A DNA stretch of 64,000 nt from Kappaphycus alvarezii (taxonomy: Eukaryota > Rhodophyta > Florideophyceae > Gigartinales > Solieriaceae), in the NCBI GenBank assembly GCA_002205965.3, contig NADL03000465.1, positions 310,001-374,000 on the forward strand, given 5' to 3'. Under the pieces are notes generated by a model. The model saw only the letters and a list, made by a program, of their open reading frames with translations. It made no database searches and was not told the DNA's origin. The stretch's first letter is position 1, and the number at the start of each line of letters is the position of its first letter. The translations under genes and the position numbers were made by a program. This document shows positions 12,147 to 24,059 of this stretch, piece by piece.

Positions 12147-12965
12147 ATGCCCGCTCTCCTCTTCACCCCCCTCCTCCATCACCCCCACCCCACCACCACG
12201 CCCCTCCCACCCCTCCCATCGCACCCCAACCTGCAACACTACACCCCCCCACCCCGACTGGCGCGCCTTCCGCGCACAACTTGTACACACCCCACAACCC
12301 TACCCAACCCCCACCCACTGAATTCGCCCACCTGTTACCAACCCCGAATCCGGTGCCCTTCTTCTCGCAAATCCTTCCTTGTTTACCACAAATCAAAATA
12401 CTTTCACCATGCCGTCATTCTCCTCTTCTCGCATACCGAACAAGGTACTGCTGGCTTGCTGCTGAATAAATCGTCCTAGGTTTGGAGATGCCTCGTTCGC
12501 CATGGGCAGAGGTCCATGTTGCATTGGGGGGGGATGTTGGGTTGGGTTCGCTTTTTTGCGCTGTTTCCGTCGCCGGACGGTGTGTTTGGCGTCTTGGATG
12601 GTGTTTCAGTGGGTACCGTTGAGGAGGTTGTCGAGTTGGAGAAGAGGGCGTGGTGGATAAAAGGCGCGTACGATTGTTTAGTCGCTATTGTGGGTGGGGG
12701 CCGGGTCAGTTGGAGGCGGAGTGCAGCGTGGTGTTTGGTCTGTCGCGTCTGTTGCAAAGGAGTTGGTCTGGCGGACCCACAGGATATGTATTATACCGTT
12801 ATGACGAGGCTGGGTGTGCAGATGGGGGGGATAGCGCCTAGTGTGGGGGAGCGAGGAACGTTGTCTGGTGACAAGGGATTCCTGTTTGTTGCGTATGCTT
12901 TGTCGGTGCATCGTGCGTTTGGATTCGTGCGGCACTCTCGACCTGTCAAATATGAAATGGTGTAA
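12147..12965 (+). CDS. UPF0301/DUF179 (YqgE/AlgH-like) protein, probably plastid-targeted; frameshifted in assembly
   Basis: Family members are about 190-residue proteins of unclear function; plants and algae carry longer plastid forms. Visible blocks in order are DWRAFRAQLV (about 12257), a motif of the plant/algal N-terminal part; SGALLLANPSLF (about 12350); YFHHAVILLFSHTEQGTAGLLLNK (12400-12470), the family core; YCGWGPGQLEAE (about 12685-12725), the GW-x-GQLE signature; and DPQDMYYTVMTRLG (about 12775-12815). These lie in at least three frames, with shifts at C or G runs. The Pro/Leu-rich leader from the ATG at 12147 could be a transit peptide. The frame of the last block stays open to 12965 and so overlaps the end of the convergent chelatase gene by about 20 bases, but the true stop may be earlier. 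Confidence 0.7.
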
Positions 12966-15900
12966 AACTACTGCACCCTTCAATCTCCGCGTCTACATCC
13001 TCTAGTTGTTGCCTGATATTGTTTAGCAATGACTCGTCCGGGTTTTTCCAGATTCCTCTCCCTGCCGCCTCGAGAAACCGCGAAGCACATTTCTACATTC
13101 AAAACACACGCAACCACAACAATGTAACAGTTAGCAACATATCCCGGCACTGGGCAGCATGGCGCCCTCACCACAGTTAGTCCCGCTCACTTACCGATAC
13201 GCCTCCGGTGACGACACTCTCATAATCTCCCGGTTCTTCTCATCCAATACATATCTCTCTGCCGCCTGTTCAAACACAAAGTCATCCCCGTAACCCGTCG
13301 TCCCTCCCATCCGATCAGTGCCGTCATTCGCGTCGAAACCTCGAACGCGCCCCGGTTCCATTCTCTAGCATTTTTTCCGCCCACTTTGGGTTCAGCAGCC
13401 TTGTTCTCAGCTCCATTCTCAACACCTCCTCCCAAATCCTTGGCCTCCCGTCCAGCTGCCCCATCCCCGCCGCACCAAACGATTCAACGATCGACGCCCC
13501 TACTTTTTCGTTCTTGCTCTCCACTCTCGCCGCCGCGTACCAGCGCCCCGGTGTTTGCATAGTACTCCTGAATGTCACTACCCGTATTCACACTGTCGAT
13601 TTGCTGCACTACCCGTGATGTGGTCGATAGTACCCTTTTGAATGTTGCCTCGCTTCGTTTCCCATTATTGTTCCTTCCGTACATGTAAGCGTTCCGGCTC
13701 ACGTACGTCGAGCAGCTCATCCCGTTTTCCCATGTCGAATCTGCTACTTGCTCGTTCACCATGGAGCCATAGTCCGCCGGTGGATTGGAGAATATTCGCG
13801 CTCCAGAGTCCACACCCTCATCCTCGCATTCCATCGCCTGCGAGTGCTTCTTGATGAAATTTTCACCGATCGGTTCCTGCGCTCTGCCGCTCTTCTGCAA
13901 ACATCGTCGAGTAGAAAGACAACGTGCTCAAATGAATCTCGGAATATACCGCTCAAGTTGAGCAACACATCGACTCTAGGCCGCCCAAGCTCCGAGATAT
14001 CAATGAGATCAAAGCGCACGACCCGTCCCGTCCCATCAAGGGTGGGTCGGGCCCCGATAAGCCCCAACGCGATCCCTACGGATTCCCCCTTTGTCTTAAT
14101 GTTGTCCAACCCCCAAAGCGGGACTGCTACCGTTTCTGGATACTCGCCATCGTTCGCTTCTCGATGTGCTTGAATGACTCTTTCCGCAATACCGCGGCCG
14201 GTTGCATATGCCGCCTGTGAAGGAGCCGGTACGGTCCAGCGCGTGAATGTTTGAACCCGTCGGGAGGATAGAGGCCCCATCGCGAAGGACATCACCGCCA
14301 GGCAGCGCTTCAATGAATTCTCCACTCAGCCCCCGCACGATGTTGTCCAACTCATTTCCAGTCTGCTGTAGCTTTTCCACGATCTCGACTGCTTTCAGTA
14401 CTATGCGTTGTCCTTGTATGGATTCTGCTCTAGGTTGCCCCACAACTCTGCATCTGGCTCCCCTGTCACGTCCATTGCTGAAGCGACGCATTTTCCTAAT
14501 GGTAACCGGTCTTTCTCGGGGATTGTTTCTTCTTCCTCTCCTAGAATTGCCTCTACAAATCCTAGGGCCTCCGTCGGGGAAGGGGCCTGGCCGAGAACAT
14601 GGAGCCCAGATGAGTACAACCTCGACTCGAGCGTTTTCAAATAATTTGACACATCCCCATGAAATCTAGTGTCGACGCCTCCTCGAGGTTTATACCGAGG
14701 TCCACGTTGAGGCCTGAAGTACCAGCTTCTCCTCGAGTGTTTTGCGAATTTCCGATGTCTGCTCTCCTGGACCGGTGCTCTGCATTCTCTCATTAAATTC
14801 CATATTAACGATTTCATCTCCTCCAGTTGACCGTAAAGGGCCGCACGCCCATATGGGGGGACATTATGCGACACAATAGTAGCGTAGCCCCTCCTTTTTG
14901 CCAGCGACCCCTCGCTAGGATTGTTCGCAGCATAGACGTAAAGGTTTGGCAAGTTTCCCATGAAAATATCGGACCAGTTCTCCCGAGAATTTCCCAGAGG
15001 ATTTCCAGGAAGCCACTCATACGTCCCATGCGTTCCAACATGTATAGTAGCGTCTGCCTTGAAACCATTCTCAAGCCACCGGTAAAAAGCGGCATACTGA
15101 GGATGTGTGTGAGGTCCCTTTCGAACATCATTCGCATAGGATCCCCAACGATGCCGAGGGGCGGCTGAACACCAATCCAGATATTCCCAAACTGTACCCC
15201 TCCCAATAAATGCCGTTTGTCTACCGTCTTTATGTTGGTGGACGACCCTAGGGCAACATTCCAAGAGCGTTCTATTCTCTCTGAGTTTTCTGCTCCAATC
15301 CATTCTCGAAGCCGCTCGGATTCTACTGTAGTGGTATTATTTAGAGCTTGACGCGCAGAGGCTCCATCCAGTTTGCCACCTTGCATAACTTCATCGCTTT
15401 GCTTAACCATTTCAAGAATCTGCCGGGAGACAGCGTATCTCCATCGCCGACATCATAACCCTCCGCTTTTAACCTTTTAAAGATGTTGGAAAGCGACCGC
15501 GGTACATTGAGCAACGCAGCGGTACCTGTGGCCCCAATGGAAGGAGGAAACCCGTAAATGACAATCCCCACCCTCTTTTGCTCGTTTTTCTTTCTCCTTA
15601 GCTCGACCCAATTTTTAATACGCCCAGTCAAGCGCTCCACTCGATCCCCAATCAGACAAATTTCGTCGCCGACGAGACCCCCTATGCACACTGTGTCGAT
15701 CGCCCCATCCAACTCTGGCAGACTGTACAAGACGACCGACTGCAAACCGGCCACACCATTCTTTCTCCACGACTGCAAATCCTGGATCAGCAAGGGTGCG
15801 GCAACGATGTACGGAACATTTAACTGTTTCAAGATGACTTGCCCCACATCGGCATTCCTGCCACCCGCCATGGACCCCGCTGGCCCCCTACCAGTGGAAA

Positions 15901-17135
15901 GCCAATGGTGGACACCACGGCATCTACTCGAGCAGTCTTCCCCCTCCGATTAGAACCATAGACCCTTTGTCCGCCTTTCCGCCTCTCCTCTTTATCTGCA
16001 CTGGTAAAATAGTCCCTCAAACAATATGCGCCTCTACACCCGTTATAAACACCGGAATCGGGATCAAACCCGCACTCTCAAAAGCATCAATCACGTCTGG
16101 AATATACTGCAACCCTGAGACCACATGCTTCCTGTACAACAACAGGCCAACCCTTGGCCACTCAGTCCTCTCCGGCCAGCGTCTCAAATACCATGGACAT
16201 AATGCGCCGGATGTTCAAAGAAACCCTGTAGTGGGATGAACAAGCCAAAATTAGGAAGCTGGACAACCGTCGCCGCCCTCCCACTCCGCCCTCCCCAGCA
16301 CCTCGGCGGCAATATACCTAGCCATCTTGACAACATTGTCGACACCCCCCCATTCCAGTACGCATAAACCGTCAACCAATTCTTCAAATCGCGTGCCATA
16401 CCACCAGGTACGAACCTCAGCAGCTTGGGCGCCATCTTGAGCATGCCCAAGTATCCCGCCAACTTATCCTCCTCCCTCCCCGCCAACCCCAAACGCTTCA
16501 ACAAGGCAGGGACCACCCCCCCACCCCCCGTGGGCTCGACTCTTTCACACCAGCGCGCTTCATGTAAAGCGCCCAACGCTAGTGCGCGCCATCAACTCTA
16601 GGCACTCTCAAATACAAAGACCTGAATCCCAGGGTGTATGCGGCATTCAACCATTCCACCTGATCATAATCAAATATGAGACTACAAAACAGTACATCGG
16701 TATTGCGCAATGCAAGTTCCAAACGTGGGTCACGCCGCTCTAAATCACGGTCTGTAAAGACGACGACGTGAATGCCATAAGACTGGAGACGGTGGCGGAG
16801 GTGGTGTAGACAGAAAGGTTGAAGGTTTCAAAGCCGGCGATGAGAAGGATGCGGGTGTGCGGGGCGGTGTGTTGGAGGCGGGAGTGGGGATGGAGGGGAG
16901 AGGGGTAGGGAATGGAGAGGGTGGGTGGAGGAGGTTGGGGTGTTGCCGGTACGAGTGGGTTGCGGTGGCGCGGGGAGGCAGGAGACGGGGTGAGGGAATG
17001 TCGCGGGAGAGCGGGGTGGGTGCTGGAGTGGGTGCGAGCGGATAAAGGTGGAGGGGGGTAAAGTGGGAAGCGGAGGGATGAACGCGGATGCGAGGCTGGC
17101 ATTGGGGAATTTGTGGGGTGGATGGGCATGGGCAT
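12946..17135 (-). CDS. Mg-chelatase subunit H, BchH type; frameshifted in assembly, one intron
   Basis: Porphyrin-binding large subunit of magnesium chelatase, which puts Mg into protoporphyrin IX together with the I and D subunits in the plastid. The leader from 17135 is Pro/Ser/Thr/His-rich with no acidic residues, as in a transit peptide. The N-terminal domain follows: RILLIAGFETFN, VVVFTDRDLE, FDYDQVEWL. Then come GREEDKLAGYLGMLKMAP (about 16480) and DLKNWLTVYAYWNGG. The CobN-like domain has NVPYIVAAPL, ADATIHVGTHGTYEWLPG (about 15040), YAANNPSEGSLAKRRGYA, PTGSNIHALDR (about 14245), WGLDNIKTKGES, GRPRVDVLLNLSGIFRD and RTRLLNPKWAEKML. It ends in FLEAAGRGIWKN and RQQLEDVDAEIEG. The GREEDKLAGY and SHNVPPYGRAALY blocks match bacterial BchH, not plant/cyanobacterial ChlH. 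About 1,360 codons, normal for the family. At least ten frame changes; no nonsense decay seen. Confidence 0.88.
13093..13194 (-). other. Spliceosomal intron (102 nt) in the chelatase gene
   Basis: The minus strand reads GTAAGTGAGC at the donor and TTTTGAATGTAG at the acceptor, with TTGCTAAC about 38 nt before the acceptor as a branch site. Splicing joins SSPEAYR to KCASRFLEAAGRG in phase 2, which matches the conserved family C-terminus. This is the best evidence that the window is eukaryotic nuclear DNA. Confidence 0.85.
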
Positions 17136-17440
17136 GGTAGATGCTCACCGCGTAAAGGTGGTTGACGGTCACTTGTTAATCCAGCCGAGGCTATGAATCA
17201 GGTGAATTGGAATGAAAAGCGAGAGAGGGTGTAGCGCCACCAAGGGAATGGAGGTTTCGTTGCCATAAGCCGCGGAATGAGCGGCTCTGAGGTCCGCAAG
17301 ATGACATTGACTTGATGTCAACATCATAAACCTTCGGGGAACCACATAAGCACACGTGTCCTTTTCGAGTAAATGACAAGAAAAGATACTTCTTACCTCC
17401 TTCCCCCAGCATTAAATCTAGGCGCTATAAGCATTGCTCG

Positions 17441-18885
17441 TCACCTTCCCCCAGCGCCAGTCCAATCCGTGTGGAAAAACTCTCCAACCTTTTCATCCAC
17501 CCTCTCATAAGTGTGCGCCCCAAAGTAATCCCTTTGCGCCTGCAACAAATTCGCGGGCAATCGAGCCGCACGGTACCCGTCATAAAACGCCAACGCTGTC
17601 ATAAACGTAGGTACTGCCACACCATGCTTTGCCGCCAAACACACACTCCTTCTCCATCCCCCCTGTGCCTTTTCTACAGCCTCCTTGAAAAAGTCATCCA
17701 ACAACAAATTCTTCAATGACCCATTCCTCACATACGCATCACGGATGTTGCCAAGGAATCGCGATCGGATAATACATCCCCCTCGCCACATCAGTGCGAT
17801 ACCGGCATAATTCAGTTCCCAGTCATATTCCTCCGCCGCCTTGCGCAAAAGCATATACCCTTGCGCATAGCTCACAATCTTGCTCGCGTACAATGCTTGT
17901 CGAATGTCTTCCAGAATCTCCTGCTTCATCCCCGCACACACCTCCTCCGCCTCCGGACCTTTGAGTACCTTGCTCGCTTCTACTCTCTCCTCCTTCATAC
18001 TCGATAGCATCCTTGAAAACACCGCCTCCGCAATCAGCGTCACCGGTACCGCCACATCCAAACTGCTCACCACCGTCCACTTGCCCGTCCCCTTCTGCAT
18101 GGCCCGATCCATCACTCGGTCCACCAAGTATCCCCCGTCATCCTTGCGGTCATCCTTGTGCCGCAGGATATTCCCCGTAATTTCAATCAAGTAACTGTCC
18201 AACTCCCCCTTGTTCCATTCCTCAAACACTTGCGCACACTCCTCGGCTCCCATCCCCAACACTCCACTCATAATGGCATATGCCTCGCAAATCAGCTGCA
18301 TGTCCCCATACTCAATTCCATTATGCACCATCTTGACATAATGTCCACTGGCATCCCCCCCAACCCAGTCACAGCAAGCCTCCCCGTCGCTCTTTGCCGC
18401 CACGCTTTGGAAAATCTCCTTGATGGCCCCCATGCCTCCTTGGATCCTCCAGGCATCAAACTGGGTCCATATCTCGCCCCTTCCTCCCCTCCACTCACAC
18501 CACTTCCCACGAACAACAGGCCCTTCTCCTCCACGTACTTTACCCTGCGTTGCGTATCCGGGTAATGTGAATTACCACCATCGATGATAATGTCTCCCTT
18601 CTCCAAATACGGGAGTAACTGCTCGATAAACGCATCTACGGCCGCACCGGCCTTGACGAGAAGCATGACACGGCGCGGACGTTTCAATGTCTTGACCAAC
18701 TCCTCGATAGAATGGGTGCCGACGATCTTTGTGCCCTTGGCTTCGTTGGAGAGAAAGTCATCCACCTTGGATGTGGTCCGATTGTACACGGCTACGACGT
18801 AGCCATGGTCGTTCATGTTGAGTACGAGATTCTGGCCCATGACCGCCAGCCCGATCAATCCGATGTCAGCAACGGCTTCACCCAT
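17441..18885 (-). CDS. gnd: 6-phosphogluconate dehydrogenase (decarboxylating); one frameshift
   Basis: Oxidises 6-phosphogluconate to ribulose 5-phosphate and CO2 with NADP, in the oxidative pentose-phosphate pathway. The start context CACAATGGG leads into the Rossmann fold (GLIGLAVMGQNLVLNM at residues 10-25, YNRTTSKVDDF). It continues with DGGNSHYPDTQRR and the substrate-site block VGSGVSGGEEGARYGPSLM. The helical domain has YVKMVHNGIEYGDMQLICEAY, WRGGCIIRSRFLG and a C-terminus with LPANLLQAQRDYFGAHTYER. About 482 residues, full length. The only break is near 18437: a GGGGG run needs one more G to join KEAW to GAIKEIFQS. There is no leader before the fold, so it is probably cytosolic. A long gap of about 300 bases separates it from the chelatase gene downstream. 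Confidence 0.95.
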
Positions 18886-20160
18886 TGTGGAGGAGGATGG
18901 TTGGGGTTGATGGAGTTTGCGGTGGGGGATCGGGATGACGTGCTGGAGCGGAATAGCGTTTGTGACGTAGGTCGATGCGGTAACCGGTCGAGATCTTGAC
19001 GCTGTCGTCGCGATTTCCAGCTGGGGTGTGCATCTCTGTTGAGGGGTTTATATGGATATTTTCGGATACGGTGAGATGGATCTGGTAGGTCATAATCGGA
19101 ACATAGCAAGAGATTGTCTCGTACTGTATGACGGTAACGACGGTGGGATTGGGCATGTGACAATCAAGATTTTGGGTGAAATAAGGGGGCACACAAAAAA
19201 CAATCGGCTAAACGTAGAAACAATCCGAGAAACCGGCCCTGATTGGTCACGCCATTACTCGTCACACGTCCCCTCTTTTCACCAAGACGAATCAACAGCT
19301 GCGCTGCCGTCTGCCTCAACATAAATACCGCCCCGACAACAGCCCGGCATTCACCTCACGGCCAAGTCAACCAGTTCCGTGATTCAAAATGCTGCATTGC
19401 AACGCGACAGCAGAGAAAGATATCGAGGCCACTACAGCAACCCCACCCTGCCTCAATGCCCCGCACACAAAATTCCTACAATACCGACATATCACATACC
19501 CATCATCTCCCTGATTCATTTGCCTTGCTGGTACGTATCATCAATCCATTAGCCAACCACTCCACCGCCGTCAACCCCCAACCCTTCCCCCCCCCACAAC
19601 CACACACCGCACCGCACCCCTCCACCCTCCATCACACAAACACCCCCCCCCCGCACATCCCTTATTCCATCCCAAAACACCACGGTCCACCGCCTCTCTT
19701 CCAAATCCACCCCCCACTACCATACCACAAACCATCCTCCCCCACTGTACCAGTATCGCCCCATATACCACACTCAACCGCGCACAAATCGCACCTTCAA
19801 AATAAAAAAACACACGCCCCGATAACCGGCCGCAAAACAGGCGCCACCCCTCCCCCCTTCACCCGTCACTCCTACCCCTCAGGTCAGGCCCGTATCGCAC
19901 GCTCCGTACCCGCCCAATTTCTTCCTGCGATTCTTCTGTCCCGTGTCCGGTGAAGGTGCATCAACGTTGTGGGTCATGGCCTCACCACCTCCCCGCTTGT
20001 GTTTTGTCGTTTACTGATATAAAGGTCCTGTTGCGGGCACCTCTTTCAGATGCGCACGCGATGGTTGCGAGGCATTTGTGTACATATCTGGATGGTGGCG
20101 TGGGTGGGTGCACAAACCTGAGAGTAAATTTTAATTCGTGGCTTGACAAGGATTAACGGA
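18886..20160. other. Right edge of gene island; possible small unidentified plus-strand gene
   Basis: Upstream of gnd the plus strand becomes strongly C-rich, like the 5' side of the other plus-strand gene here. A plus frame opens at 19448 (MPRTQNSYNTD) and runs through His/Pro-rich sequence to 19953. A GTACGT at 19530 could be an intron donor, but I find no convincing acceptor or family signature. Any gene here remains unidentified and the open frame may be composition alone. Confidence 0.3.
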
Positions 20161-22079
20161 ATACATGTACATATTTACAGCACTGTATCAAATATCTGGG
20201 ATTAGGGAAAATGATATAATCGTTGCGACTAGGATTTTGAATGGTGTATTATTCTCGGGGAAATGTGGGCTGATTTAATATGTGAGAGGTATGGTCGATT
20301 GTGGCCCGGAATACCCTACAAGGTGAGCAGTAGTACCTCATAATTTTCCCGAGGGGACTTTCGGTGGTGCGAATTGCATCCTTCGCCACTACATCTTAGA
20401 ACATAGCTGTCCCCCAACGCAGGATCTATATAGATCCTGATGGCTTTATGTAATGCTCGCACTCCTTTCATGAGCTGTCTCAAGACAATGCTGTAATAGG
20501 GGGGGGGGTTGGATGCTGTAGTGCTTAGCTACAATGACGGCAATGATCAAGAGGGAGTGAGGCATGCAGCTATTTCTATCATTTTCCCTGCAGTGCGCGA
20601 AATAGGGCTAGCCCTTCCCCCGAAAATCTCAATGCCCCCATGCATTCATCCGTTTCCCCCAGTCAATGAACGCATCTTATCGTACAGTAGGTTGAGGCAC
20701 TGACTTCGAATCTTGACCCATTCAACGACCACAACTAACTAAAATATACGTACAGTAAAAGAAGCCAGCACGGAAACAGCTCGAAATCAATTAGACCCTG
20801 ACACTTTCAAAAGTAAACGTAACCGGAAGTTTGCAACCAATCCCGACAATAAATAGTATCTAGTCTCATTTAAACACTTTTCAACATCAGTACACGGGAA
20901 ACCTATTGATAAGCAATAACAGGACTCAGTCGTGGGCCGTCGGAAGGCGCCCATCGACACAGTAAAGAGTCAGATCATTGCTTACCACCGAACCATGGTC
21001 TCAGAACTTGAAAGCGCCCTGACAATATAGGTCAACACAGGAAAACTGAATGAGGGTCCCGAATGAGGGTTGCGGTTAGCGGCGGAAGAAAATTAGAGCA
21101 GTGAGGCTCGCAAACTCACAGAAATAACACAGGCGGGCCTTTTCAACAGGCTTCCAGCGGGATGATGAGTGCCAGTGAGTTGCCGACAAGTCTTAACGTC
21201 TTAACCTGTCAGGCAACCCGCGTCGTACCCAGCAGATTCTATTGACCTCCGGAAATCTAAAGTACTGTGAGATGATTCGAGAGCCGAAATTCAAGGAGCA
21301 CAGGAAGCTGTAGCTAGCCTAGGGTTATAGAATATAAGTCGGAGGATATTTCCGAATAAAGGTTAATTTTCCTGATAAAGAAACTTACCCTTGATGGTTC
21401 AAATGACAAAAAAATTCCTGATTTGGGTTCCGAATATGAGTGTCTGCTCCTCAGAAGCGAGCAAAGTCGCATATGCTGTTCAATGAAATTTCTTCTTATA
21501 TTTTATCTGAATTGGTAGTTTTTGACCGGAAAACGAATTGGGAAAAGTATTACGAATATCCAAATAAAGTCTTGCTCCATTTCAAAGCGGCAGTGCTCGG
21601 TGAACAGCAGACAAAAAAGATTGCAAAAGGATAGCACGCTATTTCAATTCTCCCGAAGTATGCTCCATTTGATTCAGAGTAAAGGTTTTCCCGTTTTCCT
21701 GCTCTTGTAAAGTCAAGTGATGCGATTTGCATGGAGATCGCTTCCATTTTTGGCCCTGGAGTTCTAGAATAGAGGTTACAAGAGAGCCTCTCTTCTAGGT
21801 CACAGCTTTTTTGTCGTAGAATTAAAGGTGGTGGATATGGAGGTCAGGAATAGGATTTATCATCATTCCATTTCCAATCTCTGTCGCATTATCTGTTAAA
21901 GCCTGTTTGTAATAACTGATGCAGAGAGAGAAGATTGTAAGTATAACTTACTCAAATTAAGTCTAAAGGTGTAGGGGTTTAATCCATTCTGCTCTACTGT
22001 TTGTCGCTCTATCAACTATAAATACAAAGCTGGAGCTGGGGTTCTTTATATGTAATTCTTGATCTTGATCCGCATCAGC
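20161..22079. other. AT-richer stretch without recognisable genes
   Basis: Composition changes here from the GC-rich island to AT-richer DNA that continues to the right edge. There are only short unsupported ORFs. TACAGTA words occur at about 20690 and 20750. Confidence 0.5.
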
Positions 22080-22611
22080 GTGGTATAAGACCAATAGGGT
22101 ACGTCGGTGGCCACTAACAAGAGTGGACCGAGAACGCAGACGAGCACCACAGGAACACGTAAATTCGTCTAAAGGAGGTTGCGAGGGAAGCACTAGTAAA
22201 GGGATATGTTCATTAGGGGGGACGCTTGACCTTAAGGGAGATATAGGAGTTACCTTAGGGGTGTCGACGGCTTGAATACCTTAGATTAGGGAGCAAAAGC
22301 GTTCTTACCTTTACGAATCTACTACTAACATCCTGCCGATCTCCTTATTAAGGTGAGATACCCTACTATTACTACTGTAAAATACTTTACGTTACTTCTA
22401 AAATGCAAGTGTCCCCTTTACCGCCACCACCGCTATCTATCAATAGGAGTGCGCTAACCTAAAATATCTATCAACAAATCAAAAGTTCCACCTACCACCC
22501 TACACGGTCCTCTGACAGCCCTCTCTCTCTCGTCGTCCTTACAGTCTCCACCAGGGTTCGATATCTTACGGTCCAACTGTACCACCCACCCAAAGGTGCC
22601 ACTGTACTACA
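22080..22611 (-). repeat. Inverted-repeat copy A of a diverged ~0.5 kb element
   Basis: Its reverse complement aligns over its length with 24060-24578. Shared blocks in order are GTAGTACAGT-x-GCACCTT, CTCCTATTG, TTACAGTAG, TAGGGTA-x-CTCACCTTA, CAAGCCGTC-x-ACACCCCTAAGG, ATCTCCCTTAAGG, CCTCGCA-x-CCTCCTTTAG, TCTGCGTTCT and CTATTGGTCTTATACCAC. The inner end is at 22611 and the outer end at 22080. There is no convincing protein, although a minus frame at 21963-22193 stays open through part of it. Confidence 0.8.
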
Positions 22612-24059
22612 TTCAGCACCTTTTTCTGTTAAAAGCGGTAACCTACTAGCTTTGGTTGGTAACTACAGGGAGAGTAAATTTTTTCATATTTGAGGATAAC
22701 ATTTTTCGCTCACGGTGCCTGAAATTAAGGTTTTCTTCATGATTAATTTTTTTGAGGAAGGTAAGTTTTCTACAACTTAGAAGGGCTGGGCAGAAATTGT
22801 AATTTTTTGTTAGCTTATCGTTACTAGGCCATAGAAATACTTCTCTTAAGTGGATTGCTCGACGCAACTGCCAACCTATACTGAATTTTTGTGGCGAATG
22901 AATGCTCTCGAATCCATGTAATTATTTTAAGGCTTATTTCTGCAAGCGGTCTCGAGCTCTGTTGCACACCTTGCCATGGTCGCGTTTCTCAATCAGATTG
23001 AAACATAACTTATAACTTCTTATGGATCCCTCTGAACGTGATTTCTGTGGCTATATAGCCCAGTAGCCGAGTATATAGATATCCGCGCATTGCTTGCACC
23101 TTTTCAGTCTTGTAACTCTGCTCTAAAAAAGTTCTTGTATCCAACGTGTGCGCAAAGACAACCCGGAGGGCGACCACTGCGATAAATCTCTATTACTAAA
23201 AGTGGCTAGTTTAGATTGGCTCATTGGAGCGCATATACCATTGTTCTAATTAAACATTAGATAAATTTCATTATAGCTTTAAAGCTATCGAAGAGCGAAC
23301 GCTGTTGCAGCTGCAAAACGAATAATTCGACACGTTAATGAGTTCATTGATTCTATGTTTCAAATTAAGTATCTTACATGGCAGTAACTGTCCAAGTACC
23401 AGCCGGAGACGTAATATTTTACAGCGCTAGAATTATTTTGAAAACATAGGCGTGAAATCAAAAGACTACATTTTCAAACAAAAGACCAACTAATTACCTA
23501 ATTTTTCAGTCCCAAATTCCTCTTAAACTCTGAACTTGTGCTGAAACCCCCAATGGCAGTATAGATCACTACAACATATGTCCCCACCCCTCACACATCA
23601 TGATCTCCAAATAAGCCCAGTCTACTCAGCCACAAGCCGAATAACGTTCCCCTTGGGAGCTCTCAGTAAGCGATGCAACGAACGGACTGCGCTTAATCGT
23701 TGGGGTCCCGTTTTAGCTACGATCTGAAATCAAAAACTACGCGACTGGTTCTATTGAGGATTCTAATGAAGAGACGGATTACCCCATTCAAAATTTTGAC
23801 CTTCTTTGTGAAGCTGGAGGAAGTGAAGTTATACTGCGTAGGTGTAACTTTAACTCGGAGGAGTTCGAGTACGAGTGGATTTCGTACTGCAACTTCATGA
23901 TAGCGCATTACAGCGTAGAGCAAGGCTGAAAAAGCGAAATAATAAGTAGTGACGCATTTTTATTATGATCGCAGTTCTGAAAAATGTGACCAGTGAGATA
24001 TTCTGGCCTGTGTGTTGGGAAGAATTGTTGCATAGTTCAAAACTTTAGTCAACCACTTT
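22612..24059. other. Loop between the inverted-repeat copies
   Basis: About 1.45 kb of AT-rich sequence with no recognisable gene in either strand. If the inverted repeats are the ends of a foldback or MITE-like unit, this would be its interior. Confidence 0.4.

Noticed and set aside
2890..18885. Programmed -1 frameshifting as a gene-expression system
   Set aside because: Breaks are too many and occur in every gene, and those resolved sit at plain homopolymers without slippery heptamers. Sequencing error is the simpler reading.
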